A stretch of DNA of 64,000 nucleotides from Allocoprococcus sp004560705 (GCF_052065755.1 NZ_JBQHTK010000002.1:124001-188000); one strand, 5' to 3'. Shown: positions 43,205 to 51,833, numbered from the stretch's first letter. Notes: generated by a model not told the origin, from the sequence alone. Numbers and translations: made by a program.

Positions 43205-45634
43205 ATGTTTACGAAAGACAGAAGCAGGGAAGAGGATGAGAGAGTACGCGGGGAGATCGTGAGAGTCAAACCGGATTATAGAGCGGGACTTACAGAGGAA
43301 CAGGTAAGAACACGTGTGGAAAATGGATGGACGAACGAGGAAGTGGCGCCGCCAGCATTGACGACAAAAGAGATTATTCATAAAAATGTATTTACGTATT
43401 TTAACTTGATTTTTCTGGTGTTGGCGATCCTCCTTTGTATTGTCGGATCGTTCCGTAATCTGACATTTCTTCCGGTCATTATCGCAAATACAATGATCGG
43501 AATCATTCAGGAGATCCGTGCAAAAAGGGTCCTTGAAAAGCTGAACATGCTAAATGCTCCGCATGCGGAGGTAGTACGGGACGGAAATGTGCGGAAAATT
43601 GATGCGATTGATCTTGTAATCGATGACATCGTCATTTTCGGCGCGGGCAACCAGATCTGTGCGGACGCAGTGGTGGAAGAGGGAGAAGTCAGGGTCAATG
43701 AATCCCTTCTTACCGGAGAATCGGACGAGATTACCAAGCGTCGGGGAGACACGCTGCTTTCAGGAAGTTTCATTGTATCCGGAAAATGCCATGCCAGACT
43801 GACCAGTGTGGGAGAAGATTCTTATATTTCCAGGCTGACTCTGGAAGCCGGAGCCATGCCGGAAGGGGAACAGTCTGAGATGATGCGTTCTCTCGACCGG
43901 CTGGTTAAAGTTGTGGGAATCGCTCTGATCCCGATCGGGATCGTGCTTTTTGTTCAGGGCTTCTTCTTTAACGGGGAGAGTTTCCGGGAAAGCATTGTAT
44001 CGATGGTTGCAGCCGTGATTGGAATGATTCCGGAAGGTCTGTATCTTCTTGCAAGTGTGGCAATGGTTGTGAGTGCCATGCGGCTTGCAAAGAAACGAGT
44101 ACTGCTTCATGATATGAAGAGTATCGAGACTCTTGCCAGGGTCGATGTGCTTTGTGTGGATAAGACCGGAACAATCACGGAAAACAGCATGTGTGTGAAT
44201 AAGGTCGTGAGAGCGAAGGGGTATGAGGAAGAAACTATGCCGCCGCTTGAAGAGATGATCGGGGATTTTGTGAAAGAGATGGAGGCAGACAACGCCACCA
44301 TGGCTGCTCTGAAAGAATTCTTTAAAGAGAATTCCGGGAAGAAACCGGACAAAGTCATCCCGTTTTCTTCCACTGTGAAGTATAGTGGTGTCATTTACGG
44401 AGAAGATGCCTATGTGCTCGGAGCACCTGAATTCGTTCTGAGAAAGATGTTTTCAGAACATCAGGATAAGATTAATCAATTTGCAGAAAAAGGCTACCGG
44501 GTTCTTGTTTTTGCAAAATATGATGGAATTCCGGATGGAAAAGCGTTGACCGGAGAGGCAAATCCGCTGGGATATATTCTGCTTCTGAATAAAGTCCGCA
44601 AAGAGGCGCCTTCAACGTTTGCATTTTTTGAACAGCAGGGTGTTGAGATCAAAGTGATTTCCGGTGATAATCCACTGACCGTCTCTGAGACAGTAAAGCA
44701 GGCAGGAATTCGGAACGCAGAACGCTATATTGATGCACGGGAACTAAAGACTGAGGAAGAACTGGAAGAAGCTGCCCGGAATTATACCGTATTCGGAAGA
44801 GTTGTGCCGGAACAGAAACGCCAGCTTGTGCATGCGTTGAAACGTCAGGGACGTACGGTCGCGATGACCGGGGACGGTGTCAATGACGTACTGGCACTGA
44901 AAGATGCGGACTGTTCAGTTGCGATGGCTTCCGGAAGTGATGCGGCGGCACAGGCTTCCCAGGTTGTTCTTCTGGAATCTGATTTTTCCAAAATGCCGGA
45001 AGTTGTACTGGAAGGGCGTAGAGTCGTCAATAATATTCAGAGATCGGCCAGTCTGTTTCTGGTGAAGAATATTTTTTCTTTCCTCTTATCGCTGTTCTCT
45101 CTGGCTTTCATGATTACGTATCCGCTGGAACCGTCACAGGTTTCGCTGATCACGATGTACACCATTGGTATCCCTGCATTTTTCCTGGCACTTCAGCCGA
45201 ACAAGGATATCATACGGGGACATTTCCTGACGAATGTGGTTCTGAAGGCGCTTCCTGCCGGACTTACGGATGTGATCGCGGTCGGTGCACTGGTCGTGTT
45301 CGGGCAGACATTCGATGTTCCTGCATCGGATATTTCTACAGCAGCGACGATGCTGCTGGCAATTGTCGGATTTATGATTCTTTACCGGATCTGTCAGCCG
45401 ATGAATCTTTTCAGAAGGGTGATCTGGATAGGATGTGTCGTCGGAATGCTCGGCTGCAGCATTTTCCTTCCTGATTTATTCGCAATCACGGGAATGTCTA
45501 CGAAATGTATCATGCTGTTTGTAGTCTTCTCCATTGCGACAGAACCGGTGCTGCGCTATCTCACACGGTTTGTGGAGTGGATCAGAGAAGGCTATATCCG
45601 GCTGTTTAAGAATCCGGAGAAAAAGAGGGTGTAA
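43205..45634 (+). CDS. Cation-translocating P-type ATPase, CtpE-like
   Basis: An 809-residue membrane ATPase. Motifs: actuator TGES (170-173), PEGL in the membrane helix 4 (276-279), phosphorylation DKTGT (319-323) and hinge TGDGVNDVLALKDAD. About ten membrane segments are visible. The PEGL motif and DVLALKDAD hinge resemble the CtpE group, reported as Ca2+ transporters in mycobacteria, but the ion cannot be decided here. No heavy-metal binding domain is present. AGGAGG lies 2 bases before GTATG. Inserted between gpsA and the YhhN gene, which it overlaps by one base. Confidence 0.88.
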   Translation: MFTKDRSREEDERVRGEIVRVKPDYRAGLTEEQVRTRVENGWTNEEVAPPALTTKEIIHKNVFTYFNLIFLVLAILLCIVGSFRNLTFLPVIIANTMIGIIQEIRAKRVLEKLNMLNAPHAEVVRDGNVRKIDAIDLVIDDIVIFGAGNQICADAVVEEGEVRVNESLLTGESDEITKRRGDTLLSGSFIVSGKCHARLTSVGEDSYISRLTLEAGAMPEGEQSEMMRSLDRLVKVVGIALIPIGIVLFVQGFFFNGESFRESIVSMVAAVIGMIPEGLYLLASVAMVVSAMRLAKKRVLLHDMKSIETLARVDVLCVDKTGTITENSMCVNKVVRAKGYEEETMPPLEEMIGDFVKEMEADNATMAALKEFFKENSGKKPDKVIPFSSTVKYSGVIYGEDAYVLGAPEFVLRKMFSEHQDKINQFAEKGYRVLVFAKYDGIPDGKALTGEANPLGYILLLNKVRKEAPSTFAFFEQQGVEIKVISGDNPLTVSETVKQAGIRNAERYIDARELKTEEELEEAARNYTVFGRVVPEQKRQLVHALKRQGRTVAMTGDGVNDVLALKDADCSVAMASGSDAAAQASQVVLLESDFSKMPEVVLEGRRVVNNIQRSASLFLVKNIFSFLLSLFSLAFMITYPLEPSQVSLITMYTIGIPAFFLALQPNKDIIRGHFLTNVVLKALPAGLTDVIAVGALVVFGQTFDVPASDISTAATMLLAIVGFMILYRICQPMNLFRRVIWIGCVVGMLGCSIFLPDLFAITGMSTKCIMLFVVFSIATEPVLRYLTRFVEWIREGYIRLFKNPEKKRV

Positions 45635-46299
45635 TGAATCAGACATTTTTGATTTTGACAATATTAGGAATGGTGTTTTTTGGATCAATATATGGAGGCC
45701 TGAAAGGAAAAATCGGCAATGGGGTGCTGGTATTCAAAGCGCTTGCCACTCTGATGCCGGTCCTGGCGGCCTTTGCAGGAGTGCGTGCAAATAACAGTAT
45801 GTCTGGCTGGCTGATGGTCGGGGGAGCAGTTCTTTGCATGGTGGCAGACGTGCTGCTTGAGCTGGTCCTTTTGGCAGGCGTGGCTGTGTTTGCATTAGCT
45901 CACCTTTTATTCATTGCAGGATATGCATGCCGTTATGGGATGGAATGGTATACGCTTATTCTTTTTGCAACAGGATATTTGATATTTTTTGTTGGACTTG
46001 GAAAGTATCTACCTGAAGCAAAGAAGATGAACCGGAAGAAAATGGTTCCCGATGCAGTTTATCTCACCGGCGCGGCCATATATCCTGCATTTCTCTGTGG
46101 AACAGCAGCTATGGCTTTGTCCGGGCTGATTAAAAGTGGATTTTCATTAAGTGCAATACCGGGGGCTATTGGTGGAGTATGTTTTATAATTTCCGATTAT
46201 ATTTTGGCCTGGAGGACATTTACGAAAAGAAAAGAGAGAAAATACAGTCTGATCCTGTTAATATTTTATTATAGTGCGGTGTATTTGCTGGTATGCTGA
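45634..46299 (+). CDS. YhhN/TMEM86-family membrane protein (lysoplasmalogenase-like)
   Basis: A 221-residue protein with seven to eight hydrophobic segments. The paired family motifs with conserved Asp are visible: GGAVLCMVADVLLEL and GGVCFIISDYILAWRTF. Human TMEM86B is a lysoplasmalogenase and YhhN is its bacterial relative; plasmalogens occur in anaerobes, so a lipid role is plausible but not shown. Its ATG overlaps the P-type ATPase stop (TAATG). Confidence 0.8.
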   Translation: MNQTFLILTILGMVFFGSIYGGLKGKIGNGVLVFKALATLMPVLAAFAGVRANNSMSGWLMVGGAVLCMVADVLLELVLLAGVAVFALAHLLFIAGYACRYGMEWYTLILFATGYLIFFVGLGKYLPEAKKMNRKKMVPDAVYLTGAAIYPAFLCGTAAMALSGLIKSGFSLSAIPGAIGGVCFIISDYILAWRTFTKRKERKYSLILLIFYYSAVYLLVC

Positions 46300-46320
46300 T
46301 AAAGTTGTAAGGGGTGCGTT

Positions 46321-46455
46321 ATGGATAGAAAGCAGATGACCAATATCGAAGTGAAGAGAAACAACGGAAACCGTGTGTACCGGTATATATGCAAAAATGG
46401 TATTGTATCGAATCCGGATATTTCTTATGCGACGAAGATGAGTTTTTGCCTATAA
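46321..46455 (+). pseudogene. N-terminal fragment of a ROK-family transcriptional repressor
   Basis: A 44-codon frame (MDRKQMTNIEVKRNNGNRVY ... SNPDISYATKMSFCL) with AAGGGG upstream. It matches the start of the winged-helix domain of ROK (NagC/XylR) regulators, up to the recognition helix, where members read MS-x-PTV. It then hits a stop. No sugar-kinase-like ROK domain follows; spoIVA control sequences begin within 35 bases. This is a deletion remnant. Confidence 0.7.
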
Positions 46456-46484
46456 AATGGATTGCTCTTTTGTGCTCATGTACA

Positions 46485-46513
46485 GCATAATCTCAGAAAG
46501 CAGGGCATACACT
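46485..46513 (+). promoter_or_regulatory. Predicted SigE (sporulation) promoter of spoIVA
   Basis: GCATAAT (46485-46491), a 14-base spacer, and CATACACT (46506-46513). These match the SigE consensus (KMATATT, N14-15, CATACAnT) closely. Bacillus spoIVA is SigE-dependent, which fits. Confidence 0.7.
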
Positions 46514-46541
46514 GGTATCAGCCGGCAAAGGAGGATACCAT

Positions 46542-48014
46542 ATGAATACATTTGACTTATACAAGGACATTGAGACGAGGACAGGCGGGGAGATCTATAT
46601 TGGAGTTGTGGGACCGGTCAGAACCGGAAAATCCACGTTTATCAAGCGGTTCATGGATGTGCTGGTACTTCCGGGAATGAAGGATGAACACATGAGAGCA
46701 AGAACGTTGGATGAACTTCCCCAGTCTGCATCCGGCAAGACGATCATGACGACCGAACCGAAATTTGTCCCGAAAGAAGCGGCTGTGGTCCGTCTGTCAG
46801 GGGATACCGATGTGAAGGTGCGACTGATCGATTGTGTCGGTTACATGGTGGAAGGAGCGGCAGGGCATATTGAAAATGGAGACGAGCGGCAGGTGAAAAC
46901 GCCGTGGTTTGAGTATGAGATTCCATTTACCAAGGCGGCGGGAATCGGAACCAGAAAGGTGATCTGTGACCATTCCACGATAGGAATCGTGATCACGACC
47001 GACGGGAGCATCGGTGATATTCCAAGGGAGAATTACCGCCCGGCAGAGGAACAGACGATTCAAGAACTAAAGAGTCTGGGAAAACCGTTTATCGTTCTGG
47101 TAAACACCAGAAAGCCTTATAGCGAAGAGGCGAAGAAAGTCGCAAAGGAAATCGAAGAAACGCATAAGGTTACAGCGATGCCGGTGAACTGTGAACAGCT
47201 AAAAGAGGAAGACATCCATCATATTATGGAACAGATTCTGTTTGCATTTCCGGTTTCGGAAATTCAGTTTTTCATTCCCAAGTGGGTGGAAATGCTGCCA
47301 CGAGATCACAAGATCAAGCAGGATATGCTGGAATATGTGCGCCAGGTCCTTAATCATGTCGATGAGATCCGGGATGCGCAGAATGCGGTCGTGACCCCGC
47401 AAAGTCCTTACATAACTGAGGCAAAGGTTGGAAAGATCTCCATGGACACCGGATGTGTCGCTGTGGAGATCCGGGTGGATGACGCGTATTATTATGAGAC
47501 ATTAAGTGAACTTACCGGAACCGCGATTACCAGTGAGTATGATCTGATCGGAACGATCAAGGAACTGTCGTCACTTCGAAAAGAGTATGAGAGTGTGAAG
47601 GATGCCATGGATTCTGTGAAATTAAAAGGCTATGGTGTGGTAAGCCCCGGAAAAGAGGAAATCCATCTGGACGAACCTGTCGTCATCAAGCAGGGAAATA
47701 AGTTCGGTGTGAAAATTCATTCCGAGGCGCCGTCCATTCATATGATACGTGCCAATATCGAGACGGAAATTGCGCCGATCGTGGGGAGCGAGCAGCAGGC
47801 AGAGGATTTGAAGAACTATATCAAAGCAGCTGCCCAGTCACCGGAGGGAGTCTGGGGAACGAATATTTTCGGCAAATCCATCGAAGAGCTGGTCATGGAC
47901 GGGATGCACGGAAAGATTGCGATGATCAACGATGAAAGTCAGGTGAAACTTCAGGATACCATGCAGAAAATTGTCAATGACAGCAATGGAGGGCTGGTCT
48001 GCATTATCATTTAA
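46542..48014 (+). CDS. spoIVA: Stage IV sporulation protein A, spore coat basement ATPase
   Basis: SpoIVA polymerises on the forespore surface using ATP and is the platform for coat assembly. The 490-residue protein has the typical N-terminus MNTFDLYKDIETRTGGEIYI with Walker A GPVRTGKST (24-32), LIDCVGYMVEGAAGH, and TDGSIGDIPRENY. It ends at full length in GLVCIII. AAAGGAGG lies before the ATG. This gene shows the organism belongs to an endospore-forming lineage. A SigE-type promoter lies 29 bases upstream. Confidence 0.98.
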   Translation: MNTFDLYKDIETRTGGEIYIGVVGPVRTGKSTFIKRFMDVLVLPGMKDEHMRARTLDELPQSASGKTIMTTEPKFVPKEAAVVRLSGDTDVKVRLIDCVGYMVEGAAGHIENGDERQVKTPWFEYEIPFTKAAGIGTRKVICDHSTIGIVITTDGSIGDIPRENYRPAEEQTIQELKSLGKPFIVLVNTRKPYSEEAKKVAKEIEETHKVTAMPVNCEQLKEEDIHHIMEQILFAFPVSEIQFFIPKWVEMLPRDHKIKQDMLEYVRQVLNHVDEIRDAQNAVVTPQSPYITEAKVGKISMDTGCVAVEIRVDDAYYYETLSELTGTAITSEYDLIGTIKELSSLRKEYESVKDAMDSVKLKGYGVVSPGKEEIHLDEPVVIKQGNKFGVKIHSEAPSIHMIRANIETEIAPIVGSEQQAEDLKNYIKAAAQSPEGVWGTNIFGKSIEELVMDGMHGKIAMINDESQVKLQDTMQKIVNDSNGGLVCIII

Positions 48015-48027
48015 CAGGAATATGTGG

Positions 48028-48057
48028 TTGCACAGATGATTTGGGGTATGTTATACT
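48028..48057 (+). promoter_or_regulatory. Probable promoter of the MogA-like gene and rnhA
   Basis: TTGCAC (48028-48033), 18-base spacer, TATACT (48052-48057). A 9-bp hairpin (GCCGGTACC with GGTATCGGC, about 48072-48101) lies in the leader. Confidence 0.55.
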
Positions 48058-48140
48058 TTTAGATATCAAATATGCCGGTACCGTTTTTTACAGGTATCGG
48101 CTTTGACTGTACGTAAGGAGAAGAAAAGAGGAGAGTATAA

Positions 48141-48626
48141 ATGAAAGCAGCAATTGTTTCAGTAGATACATTGATTTACCAGAAATTAAAAGAGGATGAT
48201 TGTGCGCCGATCGTCAAAAGGATGCTGGGGCAGGTCAGCTTCCGGACGGAACTGATTCAGCCGGTTCCGAATGACAAAGAGGTGATCCGGAAGGTGCTTG
48301 CAAGGATCGCTGATGCGGAAATCGCCGATCTGGTATTGACTATCGGAGGAATCGGGTGCAGGGATGAAGACTGGACACCGGAGGCGACGAAGTCGATCCT
48401 GGACAAAGAAATACCGGGCATGGCAGAAGCGATGCGGCTGTATATGGAGAGAACGAGAAAGCGCGCCATGCTGACCAGGGGAGTTGCCGGAATCCGGAAC
48501 CATACGTTGATCGTGAATCTTCCGGGAAGTCCGAAGATCATCAAGGAATGTCTGGAATACATTCTCCCGGAGATCGTTTATGCGACCGAAGTCGTACTGG
48601 GAGAACATGACGATATTAAGGAGTAG
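48141..48626 (+). CDS. MogA/MoaB-like molybdopterin-binding domain protein
   Basis: A 161-residue protein with the MoCF-binding fold: VLTIGGIGCRDEDWTPEATKSI and IVNLPGSPKIIKECLEYILPE. MogA/MoaB adenylylate molybdopterin. The key GGTG motif reads GGIG and the spacing to the RD-x-TPEAT motif differs, so it may be a divergent member. No other molybdenum-cofactor gene is nearby; it is 3 bases before rnhA. Family confident, activity uncertain. Confidence 0.82.
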   Translation: MKAAIVSVDTLIYQKLKEDDCAPIVKRMLGQVSFRTELIQPVPNDKEVIRKVLARIADAEIADLVLTIGGIGCRDEDWTPEATKSILDKEIPGMAEAMRLYMERTRKRAMLTRGVAGIRNHTLIVNLPGSPKIIKECLEYILPEIVYATEVVLGEHDDIKE

Positions 48627-48629
48627 CAG

Positions 48630-49103
48630 ATGAAAGTAAGGATATATACCGATGGCGCTGCAAGGGGGAATCCGGACGGACCGGGGGGATACGGGACGGT
48701 TCTGGAATATGTAGATACCAAAGGGCAGCTCCATGTAAAGGAATTGTCGCAGGGATATGTGAAGACGACCAATAACCGGATGGAGCTGATGGCGGTGATC
48801 GCCGGACTGGAGACCCTGAACCGGCCATGTGAGGTCGAATTATATTCGGATTCTCAGTATGTGGTCAACGCATTCAACCAGCACTGGATCGAAGGATGGA
48901 TCCGCAAAGGATGGAAGCGCGGGAAGAACGAACCGGTCAAGAATGTGGACCTCTGGAAACGCCTTCTGGAGGCGAAAAAGCCGCATCAGGTTCAGTTTAT
49001 CTGGGTGAAAGGTCATGACGGCCATCCCCAGAATGAGCGGTGTGACCAGCTCGCGACGACAGCGGCCGACGGAAAGGATCTGATCGTTGACGAGGGACTT
49101 TAG
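48630..49103 (+). CDS. rnhA: Ribonuclease HI
   Basis: Cuts RNA in RNA-DNA hybrids. The 157-residue protein has all four acidic catalytic residues: Asp8 (YTDGAARGNP), Glu52 (NNRMELMA), Asp74 (YSDSQYVV) and Asp139 (NERCDQ), plus the WVKGHDGH loop. It follows the MogA-like gene by 3 bases. RNase P RNA begins 36 bases downstream, from a separate promoter. Confidence 0.97.
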   Translation: MKVRIYTDGAARGNPDGPGGYGTVLEYVDTKGQLHVKELSQGYVKTTNNRMELMAVIAGLETLNRPCEVELYSDSQYVVNAFNQHWIEGWIRKGWKRGKNEPVKNVDLWKRLLEAKKPHQVQFIWVKGHDGHPQNERCDQLATTAADGKDLIVDEGL

Positions 49104-49105
49104 AC

Positions 49106-49134
49106 TTTACAAGATAGAAAAAATGTGTTAGAGT
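49106..49134 (+). promoter_or_regulatory. Promoter of rnpB
   Basis: TTTACA (49106-49111), 17-base spacer, TAGAGT (49129-49134), putting transcription start at about 49140, the expected 5' end of the RNA. Confidence 0.6.
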
Positions 49135-49138
49135 GTTT

Positions 49139-49493
49139 GAGGCAAGTAAGACAGACGTTCGCGGCTGCAGGTGCCGAAAGGCCGCAGGTGAGGAAAGTCC
49201 GGGCTTCACAGGGCAGGATGCCGGATAACGTCCGGTGGAGGTGACTCCAAGGAAAGTGCAACAGAAATAAACCGCCTGTCATATGACAGGTAAGGGTGGA
49301 AAGGCAGTGTAAGAGACTACCGCCCGTCTGGTAACAGAAGGGGCACATGTAAACCCCATCCGAAGCAAGACCGAATCAAAACGATGTGGCGGCCCGTCAC
49401 GTTTTAGGTAGGTCGCTTGAACCTGCTGGCGACAGCAGGTCTGGATAGATGAACGTCCAACGACATAACCCGGCTTATCGTTTTGCTTGCCTG
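49139..49493 (+). ncRNA. rnpB: RNase P RNA
   Basis: The ribozyme maturing tRNA 5' ends. The conserved 5' element GAGGAAAGTCCGGGCTTCA and the 3' element ACATAACCCGGCTTAT are both present, and the ends pair as P1 (AGGCAAG at 49140-49146 with CTTGCCT at 49486-49492). Internal conserved sequence around GGTAACAGAAGGGGCAC is also seen. Length of about 355 bases is normal. Confidence 0.97.
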
Positions 49494-49553
49494 TTTATAC
49501 TGAATTTTTATTTATGGTTTGTCATAGTTATGTATAATGTAGCGGAGAGGAAA

Positions 49554-49583
49554 GGTGGCTATTGTTAGTCACTTTTTTCTTTT
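49554..49583 (+). terminator. Terminator downstream of rnpB
   Basis: GTGGCTA pairs with TAGTCAC around a short loop, followed by TTTTTTCTTTT. Confidence 0.75.
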
Positions 49584-49623
49584 ATAAAGTAAATATAGGA
49601 GTATGATACTGGAGTGGAGTAAA

Positions 49624-49921
49624 ATGTACGATATCGGAATATGTGATGATGGGTTTGAGATTTGTGGTTTTATTCAAAAGGTAATCAAGGAATATGCAGC
49701 AACTCATAACAACTTGATGTATGTGAAAACATGGCATACTGGCGAAGAATTAAAAGAATATCTGGGAAGCGGGAATTCTCTGGATTTGTTATCCGATGGA
49801 TTTTCTGATAAAGTCAATATCAAAGGGACTGATAGAAGAAAGTCTGGAGTTGGCTATACGATTGCTAGGGGAAAAACCAGGGAAATTTAGATTTGAAAGA
49901 GGGAAGGAGGTTCAAAAATGA
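49624..49921 (+). pseudogene. Decayed LytTR-family response regulator
   Basis: The first 56 codons (MYDIGICDDGFEICGFI ... HTGEELKEYLGSGNSLDLL) are a clear receiver-domain start with the acidic pair ICDD. At about 49792 the frame loses homology, but a shifted frame continues with YPMDFLIKSISKGLIEESLE, then LAIRLLGEKP and FRFERGKEVQK, which looks like the receiver-LytTR junction. An internal deletion removed the phospho-Asp segment and shifted the frame, and the rest of the LytTR domain is gone. Such regulators usually control ABC-type bacteriocin or peptide exporters, a fragment of which follows. Confidence 0.75.
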
Positions 49922-50033
49922 AAATTCCAAAATAAAATTGTGCTGACTACATAATATCCCCAAAACACAATTTTCTTTTCTTCTTTTCTCTCCTGAAAAT
50001 TCCCCCAAAATATTTGAATAAATCTGTCAATTA
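49922..50033 (+). other. AT-rich spacer without a recognisable gene
   Basis: About 110 low-GC bases between two gene remnants. I see no ORF, hairpin or promoter I would support; probably decayed sequence. Confidence 0.6.
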
Positions 50034-50300
50034 AATGAATTCGAAACAAAATTGGGAAAAGAATTAGAATTTGCAGATAGCATTGGATTCCTTCTGGAAA
50101 ACCCTACTTTTCTGGACCGGTATTCTGGCTATGAGAACTTGAAGATGCTGGCATCTATTCGGAACCTGATTGGAGAAGAAGAAATTCATGCTATACTGCG
50201 AAAAGTTGGACTGGATGCAAAGGCGGAAAAGAAGGAATATCGTAAGTATTCCCTTGGGATGAAACCCGACAAAAAAGCTAATTGCAACAAAATAGTATAG
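50034..50300 (+). pseudogene. Internal fragment of a bacitracin/lantibiotic-type ABC transporter ATPase
   Basis: The frame FADSIGFLLENPTFLDRYSG followed by YENLKMLASIRNLI, later KKEYRKYSLGMK, matches the middle of BcrA-like ATPases from the Q-loop region to the start of the signature (YSLGMKQR). The Walker A part before it and the Walker B part after it are missing; the end (PDKKANCNKIV) is unrelated. There is no RBS. With the LytTR remnant it marks a lost antimicrobial-peptide exporter or immunity locus. Confidence 0.75.
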
Positions 50301-50340
50301 GGAGAGGTATCACTCTTTTGAGTAATATCTCTCCCTATTA
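50297..50340 (-). terminator. Long hairpin at the end of pyrBI
   Basis: TAGGGAGAGGTAT pairs with ATATCTCTCCCTA, with an inner ACTC-tttt-GAGT. It lies 36 bases beyond the pyrI stop. The T-run on the minus strand is weak (CTATTTTG), so efficiency is uncertain. Confidence 0.6.
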
Positions 50341-50375
50341 AAGGTTGTTTATTTTCCTTACGTTATTTTACAGAA

Positions 50376-50831
50376 TTAATGTTTTCTCCTTTTCTGTCTG
50401 TCATATTTTTCTTCGCAGTATTTGCACCGGTACACTTCATTTTCCGGATCGGTCAGGACGAAGATATGATCCAGCTCCTGTTCGATGGAAGTGATACAGC
50501 GTGGATTCTTGCATTTGATCACATTTTTGATCTCTTTCGGAAGCGTCAGCGCCTTTTTGTCGACGATTTCTTCATTTTCAATGATATTGATCGTAATGTT
50601 GTGATCGATGAATCCGAGGATATCCAGGTCGATGATGTCGATCGGACATTCGATTTTGATGATGTCCTTCTTACCCATCTTGTTGCTCTTGGCGTTCTTG
50701 ATGATAGCTACACAGCAGTCCAGCTTATCCAGCTTCAGATATTTGTAAATATCCATGCTCTTTCCGGCTTCAATGTGATCAAGAACAAAACCTTCCGAAA
50801 TCTTACCGATATTCAATGTATTCTTTACCAT
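50376..50831 (-). CDS. pyrI: Aspartate carbamoyltransferase regulatory subunit
   Basis: PyrI binds nucleotide effectors and pairs with PyrB in the ATCase holoenzyme. The 151-residue protein has the N-terminal nucleotide-binding domain (ISEGFVLDHIEAGKSMDIY) and a C-terminal zinc domain with four Cys in CKNPRC and CKYC. AGGAGG lies upstream on the minus strand. It is 13 bases after pyrB. Confidence 0.96.
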   Translation of the reverse strand: MVKNTLNIGKISEGFVLDHIEAGKSMDIYKYLKLDKLDCCVAIIKNAKSNKMGKKDIIKIECPIDIIDLDILGFIDHNITINIIENEEIVDKKALTLPKEIKNVIKCKNPRCITSIEQELDHIFVLTDPENEVYRCKYCEEKYDRQKRRKH

Positions 50832-50844
50832 AGTCAGTTACCTC

Positions 50845-51765
50845 CTAATCCACATGGATATCAAGCAGTGTCAGAATGAGGGCCATTCGGATATAGACAC
50901 CATACTGTACCTGCTTGAAATAAGCAGCTCTTGGATCCTCATCTACTTCGACAGAGATCTCATTTACCCTTGGAAGCGGATGAAGCACCAGCATATCCGG
51001 CGGTGCGAGTTCCATTTTGGCTTTGTCGAGGATATAGAAATCCTTCATACGGACATAATCTTCTTCGTTAAAGAAACGTTCTTTCTGCACACGTGTCATA
51101 TAGAGAAGATCGAGGTCAGGAAGCGCCTCTTCAAGACGAACTACCTCAGTATATGGAATGTTCTGTTTATCCAGAACGTCATGTCTTACATAATCCGGAA
51201 GACGAAGTTCTTCTGGTGAAATCAGTACAAATTCAATATCATCGTAGCGGGCAAGGGCATTGATAAGAGAATGAACGGTACGGCCGAATTTTAAGTCACC
51301 ACAGAGACCGATTTTCAAGTGGTTCAATCGTCCTTTCAGAGAACGGATCGTAAGCAGGTCGGTTAAAGTCTGGGTCGGATGCTGATGTCCGCCGTCACCT
51401 GCGTTGATGACAGGAATGGTAGCATGCTGGCAGGCAACCATCGGAGCCCCCTCCTTCGGATGCCGGATCGCACAAATATCAGCGTAGCAGGAAATCATGC
51501 GGATCGTGTCAGAAACACTTTCGCCTTTTGCAGCAGAACTGGATGCTGCTGAAGAAAATCCCATGATGCTGCCCCCAAGATTCAGCATTGCAGCTTCATG
51601 GCTGAGGCGGGTACGGGTGCTTGGTTCATAGAATAAAGTAGCAAGCTTTTTGCCGTCGCATGCATGTGCGTATTTCTTTGGATTTGCCTCGATGTCGTTC
51701 GCGAGATCCATGAGTTTGTCAAGTTCTTCGACAGAAAAATCTAATGGACTCATTAAATGTCTCAT
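50845..51765 (-). CDS. pyrB: Aspartate carbamoyltransferase catalytic subunit
   Basis: Makes carbamoyl-aspartate, the committed step of pyrimidine synthesis. The 306-residue protein has the carbamoyl-phosphate motif FYEPSTRTRLSHEAA, the mobile loop around SSAAKGESVSDT, the HQHPTQTLTDLLTI... region (GDGGHQHPTQTLTD) and HPLPRVNEIS. A strong AAGGAGG precedes the ATG at 51765. Cotranscribed with pyrI and divergent from pheA. Confidence 0.98.
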   Translation of the reverse strand: MRHLMSPLDFSVEELDKLMDLANDIEANPKKYAHACDGKKLATLFYEPSTRTRLSHEAAMLNLGGSIMGFSSAASSSAAKGESVSDTIRMISCYADICAIRHPKEGAPMVACQHATIPVINAGDGGHQHPTQTLTDLLTIRSLKGRLNHLKIGLCGDLKFGRTVHSLINALARYDDIEFVLISPEELRLPDYVRHDVLDKQNIPYTEVVRLEEALPDLDLLYMTRVQKERFFNEEDYVRMKDFYILDKAKMELAPPDMLVLHPLPRVNEISVEVDEDPRAAYFKQVQYGVYIRMALILTLLDIHVD

Positions 51766-51788
51766 GTAGGAAACCTCCTTTATTTTTG

Positions 51789-51812
51789 CCAGAATGACGG
51801 CAGGTCTTCTGG
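51789..51812 (-). promoter_or_regulatory. Leader hairpin of pyrBI
   Basis: On the minus strand CCAGAAGAC pairs with GTC-a-TTCTGG around CTGCC, with one bulged base. It lies between promoter and RBS. It is not followed by a T-run and does not obviously match a PyrR site; a stability or regulatory element is possible. Confidence 0.45.
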
Positions 51813-51833
51813 AATTAATCTTTATTCTTCACT

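Noticed and set aside
49603..49890. The 95-codon frame after rnpB as an intact small gene
   Set aside because: Only its first 56 codons from 49624 have receiver homology; the rest is out of frame with the continued LytTR-like sequence, so it is a pseudogene.
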